64,000 bases of DNA. It comes from Podospora pseudocomata. Lineage: Eukaryota; Ascomycota; Sordariomycetes; Sordariales; Podosporaceae. The DNA lies in contig NW_026946366.1 of the NCBI RefSeq assembly GCF_035222375.1, forward strand, positions 2,108,001 to 2,172,000. Direction: 5' to 3'. Each line of letters begins with the position of its first letter. Positions within the stretch are counted from its first letter, which is position 1. A program made the translations under genes and the position numbers. Below are positions 59,161 through 64,000 of this stretch, one piece after another. The notes beneath the pieces are model-generated. The model was not told the origin of the DNA, made no database searches, and saw only the letters and a program-made list of their open reading frames with translations.

Positions 59161-60273
59161 GTGTTTTCATGTTTCCTCTCTGGGCAGGGTTGTCTGAACA
59201 CACTTTTTGCCTTTTTCAGTTTTCTCTTTCTTTATTTGCTCACCGGGCAACTTTGTTACATTATATCTCCCCTTGTATTTGTCTTTTTTTTTTTCTTTTT
59301 TCTTTTTTTCCTCTTTACTCTTCAGGGTTGGTCATTGTCTTTCAAAAACTTGACGTCCTATTAGGACTTGCATTTTGTTCTCAAAAAAGCGTTGCTCGGG
59401 TGGGCGGTTTGGCAAACCAAGAAGGGAAAGAATCCTGTTGTGTTTTTGATGGGGCTTGCAGCGTCGGTGGTACATGTTGTTTTTATTTTTATTTTTACGT
59501 ATGTCTGCATGTTTCGCCTTGTTTTGTGTCTATTTGCTTTTTTTTTTTGGGTTTTTTTTGGGTTTTTTTTTGGGGGGGCTTTCACATATATAATCCCCCC
59601 AAGATGGGGTGGCGGGATCACGGTACACAACAATGGGAGGAATAAGGGGGGAGCACACGAACGGTATGCCAGGCAGGGAACTTGACTAGGTAACCAAGGG
59701 GGAGGGGAGGCGTCATTTGAAATCAAAGCGGCTTTTTTTTTGCATTGGGAAGGAAGGGTTGCAAAGGGAAAGGGATGGGGATGATGGGATGGGATAAGGG
59801 GCGGCAGGGTAGAGATGTAACAATTTGTGGTTTTGTTTTGTTGGTTTTTGCATTATATATAGTTGCATTGTTTTTGCATTGGCCATTGCGGAGGATAACC
59901 GACCCTATGCTAGTGGGAGTCCTGGTTGCAAAATGAGCTGGAAGGAGGTGTGATGGTGTTGGTGGTGTACGATGATGGGTGGATGGGAAGCTTGAACAAG
60001 TTTGACACCCCCCTTGCCTTGAGAAGAGTGGTAGTCAAAAAACCAGATAGTTGCTTACCACAGCATAAACCAACGATACCAAACTAAACTCGTTGTCTCG
60101 AGCAAATGTGAAACTTATTGCTACCCAACTATGTATTGTCCTCTCGTATTCCTGCTGACATCTCTACCGGTGAAAACTGGTGATCAATATTTGACCGCAA
60201 TAGTTTCTTCCCGCCCACAATAACGCCGTAATGACATTATGGGGTTTTCTGCTGATCCCGAATCCAGCAGGCG

Positions 60274-60305
60274 TCCAGCCAGCCCCAGCCAGCCCCAGCC
60301 AGCCC
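60274..60305. repeat. Tandem CCAGCCAGCC repeat
   Basis: About three copies of a 10-bp unit made of CCAGCC steps, in non-coding DNA. Confidence 0.85.
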
Positions 60306-60870
60306 TACCGGTATTCAATCCAGAACCGCCTTCTGACCAACCCAACCCATCATCACCAACTGCTGCCTAGTCCAGATCAACTTCCTTCCACCCTCCCCCT
60401 TCGTGATCAAAAGAGTCAACAAAGTCAGCAAACAGTGTGCACAGACTCCTTGCCTCTTCCCCCCCCCCTCCCCAGCTCAAAGACAAGGGCCCGCGGGGAA
60501 ACTTGCCGCACCTGGATTGCAGTCTAGCCTAGGGCCCCCTTCCCCGGTTTCCTATCCCACAAGCTCCCCATTTCCCGGGTCAGACACTAAACAGGGGAGG
60601 GGTTTCAGTCCAGGGCTGACAGCCAGCCAAATCCTCATCGGCGACGAGGCCGGCCGGTGGACGGTTATACCCCAGACCGGACTATCTCAGAACACAGCCC
60701 AAACCCCGGACGGACCCGCGTGGTGGTGGGCGTGTCCCGCAGCTGTCAACTGTCAGAAAACGCCCCCAACCCCATTGATTTGATTACCTCTTCTTGTCCA
60801 GGGACCCCTACGGAGTGAAGAAGGTCATTTCGCCGGGGGAAGACTCACTTGGGATAATACCCAGCAACGC

Positions 60871-60910
60871 CCGACCGACCGACCGACCGACCGACTGACT
60901 GACTGGCTGG
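60871..60910. repeat. (CCGA)n then (CTGA)n tetranucleotide tract
   Basis: About six CCGA units run into three CTGA units and a CTGG pair. The CCGA to CTGA change is a C-to-T step repeated in neighbouring units. Confidence 0.85.
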
Positions 60911-61888
60911 TGATTAACAGAGGGTGCGGAGAGGAGAAGCTTGGACGGATGGCGGGGATACATAACAGCCACCCCGGTTAGGTACGGTGGGAGTTTATTA
61001 TTGACCCCATCATCACTGGATCTTCCAGAACGGTCGTCGTCCAGGATTTTGTCAACATCAACCCCCACTCTCCTAGTGTGCCTATTCGGTCCACGCGCGT
61101 ATTTGCCTTGTTGAGCCGGGTTATCTAATATCAAAAGAGAAGCCTCACTGCCCACGGATCAACAGGGGAACAAGTGAAAGAGGGGGCATGTGAGCTTGTT
61201 GAAAGGGTGCTGTAGCCGGACTCCCCGTCCCAACTCCGGGTTCACGGAACCGGCAGAAGGTTGCACAAGGTCGAGTGACAAGATCTGGCGACTCTTGTCA
61301 TACCGCTCAAATTGGCAGGTTTTGTGTAAATAGTGCTGTGTGATGAATCGTGCCGAGAGGTCAGGTGAGTGAATATACTATGGAGGTCTGGACACCAAGG
61401 AAATGTTACACTGGGAAAACCACAACCTCGAAGCATGGCAAAACCCTCCTCAGCCAGGATCAACAACTGTGCTTTCACGGGCTGGGTCACAAGAACTGGA
61501 TGCAAAGGGTAGGCCAATGCAGGCAGCTGCTCAATGGCTTCTGCACCAATTCCAAAGAACAAACAAACACGATTTAACACACCCAGTAACCCCCAACCAA
61601 TCCCGACAGTGTCAAAAGAGCAATAACAATACAGAAACCAACCTCACAACCCCCAAAGCACTCTGCCATGTCCATTCGCTCTGCCCCGTCAACGCCATTG
61701 TGGTGATTTGCGAACCTGAAGAAATTAACCCCCAACCACTCAAGCCCAAATGTCCCGTATCCTCTGATGAGCTCAAATCCTCTGCAAAATGTCTCCCAGA
61801 ATATCATAAGACCATATCCCACCCAATTCATCCCATAAAACATCCAAAAAAAAAACACCAAAAAAACAACCCAAGAATCCAAACCAAC

Positions 61889-64000
61889 TCAAACCAGCAA
61901 CCTTGTCTTCACCCTATCCCTAAACACCTGGGCCTTCTCGTCCGGCTTGTTGTCCTTACCGCCCAACACCCCCCTCTTCTTCTTCAACGACTCTTTCCCC
62001 TTCTCTCGAATCTTTGCTAGCAGATTACTAAGTACAAACCACATCAGCAAAACCATCCCTCACATAACAATACACGAAGCACGCATAGAAGCCAAAGGAG
62101 AAGCTACGTACTCAATAGGCAAATGGCCCCTCCTCCCCTCCGTCAGTGCCAGGTCAATTTTCTGCGTGTTGTATTCATGAGCCCGGAAGTGCTCCTCGAT
62201 GATCTCTTGTGCGCCGGGCTCGTCGGCCGAGCGGACTACATAGCCGCATTCCTCGTTTGGACAGACCCACGAGCCGTTTGGCCCTGATGGTGACAAAGTT
62301 GGGAGACGTTCGGCTTGGATCACAATGCGAGAAGCACCTGCTGGCAGAGGCAGGAGGGATGCAGGGTCGTCCGGGGTTGCCAGTTGTGAATTTACCTCCG
62401 TTTCGACAGAATCGTCGCTGTCTTCATCGTCGTCATCGTGATCCAAATTATCCCCTTCGAAAGACTGGGTGAAACTGCGCTTCCCACCCCGGCTGTCGTA
62501 TTCATCCTCGTCTTCGTACAAATCGCTAGCTGGCCGCTTCTTCGACGATGGCCCTGGCCTCAGCGTCGACCGCTTCCCAGAGACGACGTTACGATTCGAA
62601 GTAGTTGGGGCGGAGGGCTGCTGTGGTGCCCTCGGGGCTCTGGGTCCCATCCTGCCTCTGCGATACATCTGTGAGGGGATTTCCTCCTCCCTGACGTGCA
62701 AAAGCTGCCCGTCCCAGTTTCGCGACGTTGCCTCGAGCCACGTATGGAAGGGGGTCCCGGCCCAGATGTTCGGGTCCAGCCGTGGGAACAAGTCTTTGGC
62801 GTAATAAGAGAGAATCTCACGGGATCCATGATAGTCCTTGATCTTAGCTTTGAAATAGACCATATTGAAAATCGTTGATGGCGCCCTAGCATGTAAATCT
62901 GGGCTATCTTGAACCACCTCATCAAGGATTCCCAGAAGCCGATCAACCGGAGAATCGGGAACTGCCTGGGCAGCAGGAGAGGCCGACTGTGCTGGGGCCT
63001 GCGGCAGTGGCTGGGGCGTGGCTGACGTCGGCTTTCCGATGTTCAAGTACTTTTCCGGCAGTGGTACCGGACTTTCTACTGGCCTTGACTGAGACTGCGA
63101 AATGGGTCTGCTCGGCAATTTCTGCGAGCGGGTAGGGGCAACTTCGACCATGTCAACATCTTGACCTTGGCTAACCGCTTTGCTCTTCCTTCTCATCCGA
63201 AGGACCTCGTCTTCGGAGTCCTCCAGCTGAGGAGGGGGAGGCACCGGAATGGGCAGCCCCTTAGCTGCGTCCTCAACCCGTTTTTCAAGCTCCTGGTTTG
63301 CGTTAGCGTTTAAACCTCAGACATAGAACGTTATACTTGCCGGGTGCTTCGAAATGAGCCACTGCGCAAATTGTGTCGGCTTCCAGTCGAGCTGGTTCTC
63401 TTTCTTAAAGTGCGAGATGAAGAACTCGGCCCACTTGTCGCACAGAGCCTCCACCTCGTCCCTCACAATGCCGCTTCCAATCTTGACAGCATAATGCAGA
63501 AAGATCTGGTCGAGAGACAACGGGGGCGGCTGCTTTCTTCCGCTTTTCTTGCAGAGCTTGACCAACTTATGGTGATCGTCGTGGGCAACAAAGACACGAT
63601 AGTAAAGGTTTGCTGCTTCGGCCACTTCCCGATACATAGGAAGGTACTTCCTGGATGGTTGGATTTCGAACCAACCAGAAGTACCGGACACCCAGAGGGC
63701 GAACGGCTCATCACTAATGGAGTACTTGGTTGAGTCTGTGATTTCGAGATGTACACCCTTGACCACGGGAATTTTGACACCTGACGTTGATGGTCAGCCA
63801 TAAGAGTCTCTGAAGGAATGAAGTGAGCACACATTTCTTGGTTTCTTCGTCGATTTCAAGCAATCCGCGAATCACCAAAGGTCCTTCTGAATGAACCATG
63901 AGGGGGTTGGCGAGTGTTTTGCCATCTTTCCGATAAATAATAGCGTCCGAGAGGACAAAACAGGGCCATTCGCCCTCGTCGGGGCCGAGTTCGACCGACG
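61889..64000 (-). CDS. DNMT1 replication-foci (RFTS) domain protein with C2H2-like finger, 5' end outside window
   Basis: Visible exons: 63833 to beyond 64000, 63341-63780, 62112-63292 and 61889-62027. The first starts in mid-gene (SVELGPDEGEWPCFVLSDAI). Exons 1-2 form a replication-foci/RFTS-like domain: FVLSDAIIYRKDG, SEGPLVIRGLLEI, GVHLEITDSTKYSISDEPFA, WVSGTSGWFEIQPSRKY, MYREVAEAANLYYRV. A disordered, Pro/Ser- and acid-rich region follows, then WVCPNEECGYVVRS...EEHFRAH (C-x4-C and H-x3-H) and a basic tail ending RDRVKTRLLV. The exon 2/3 intron has a GC donor. The combination of RFTS and zinc finger recalls fission-yeast Raf2, a subunit of the Clr4 histone H3K9 methyltransferase complex. 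That link is inference. The last exon is needed: without it the frame stops in intron sequence. Confidence 0.75.

Larger units (their letters stand above)
59161..61888. other. Convergent intergenic region with simple repeats
   Basis: 3' flanks of the C2H2 gene and of the RFTS-domain gene. A T/G homopolymer block lies at 59537-59578, a 10-bp repeat at 60274-60305 and a 4-bp repeat at 60871-60910. No supported gene. Confidence 0.4.

Noticed and set aside
59368-59685. Frames encoding Phe/Gly runs after the C2H2 gene
   Set aside because: Produced by T and G homopolymer runs in the 3' flank.

Overview
This window is nuclear DNA from a filamentous ascomycete, most likely a sordariomycete close to Neurospora, Podospora or Chaetomium. 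Four things point there. The introns are short (about 45-105 bp) with GTAAGT-like donors and CTAAC/CTGAC branch sites. Two isolated, sequence-diverged 5S rRNA genes lie among protein genes, the dispersed arrangement known from such fungi. The genes are monocistronic and on both strands. The conserved proteins look pezizomycotinan (Cyk3 with an SH3 domain, a Gs-1/Knr4 protein, a But2-like secreted family). I see no prophage, CRISPR array, intact transposon or tRNA gene.

Layout. 1-2.9 kb: a tandem pair of small secreted But2-like genes, the first broken by a frameshift. 2.9-3.5 kb: a spliced gene of unknown function. 4.4 kb: 5S rRNA. 5.1-6.0 kb: CAF16-type ABC ATPase. 6.8-9.1 kb: Ste20/GCK kinase with a polyglutamine tail, divergent from CYK3 (10.6-15.0 kb). 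15.8 kb: a second 5S rRNA. 16.1-17.1 kb: Flx1-like mitochondrial carrier. 17.7-18.1 kb: a five-exon TOM7 gene sharing a 357-bp divergent promoter with the SF3B4/Hsh49 splicing-factor gene (18.4-19.7 kb). 20.4-23.1 kb: cap-binding protein CBP80. 24.8-26.2 kb: GSK3 kinase. 26.2-34.2 kb: an 8-kb gene-free stretch. 34.2-34.8 kb: VPS68. 35.9-37.6 kb: Knr4/Smi1 (gs-1). 40.3-41.7 kb: RAI1, divergent from SEC8 (42.4-45.8 kb). 45.8-57.4 kb: an 11.6-kb gene-free stretch that starts with a dense cluster of inverted repeats (46.2-46.5 kb). 57.4-59.2 kb: four-finger C2H2 transcription factor. 61.9 kb to the window end: 3' part of a DNMT1 replication-foci-domain (RFTS) protein, possibly Raf2-like.

How the genes relate. 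Most are housekeeping eukaryotic genes with no operon logic. Several concern the mRNA life cycle (CAF16, SF3B4, CBP80, RAI1). Others concern septation, wall growth and polarised secretion (GCK kinase, CYK3, Knr4/Gs-1, SEC8) or mitochondria (FLX1, TOM7). The two long gene-free stretches lie upstream of two regulators, GSK3 and the C2H2 factor, which suggests large control regions or unannotated non-coding RNAs.

All exon-intron models were made by hand from splice signals and reading-frame continuity. Family calls rest on recognising motifs, not on database searches.
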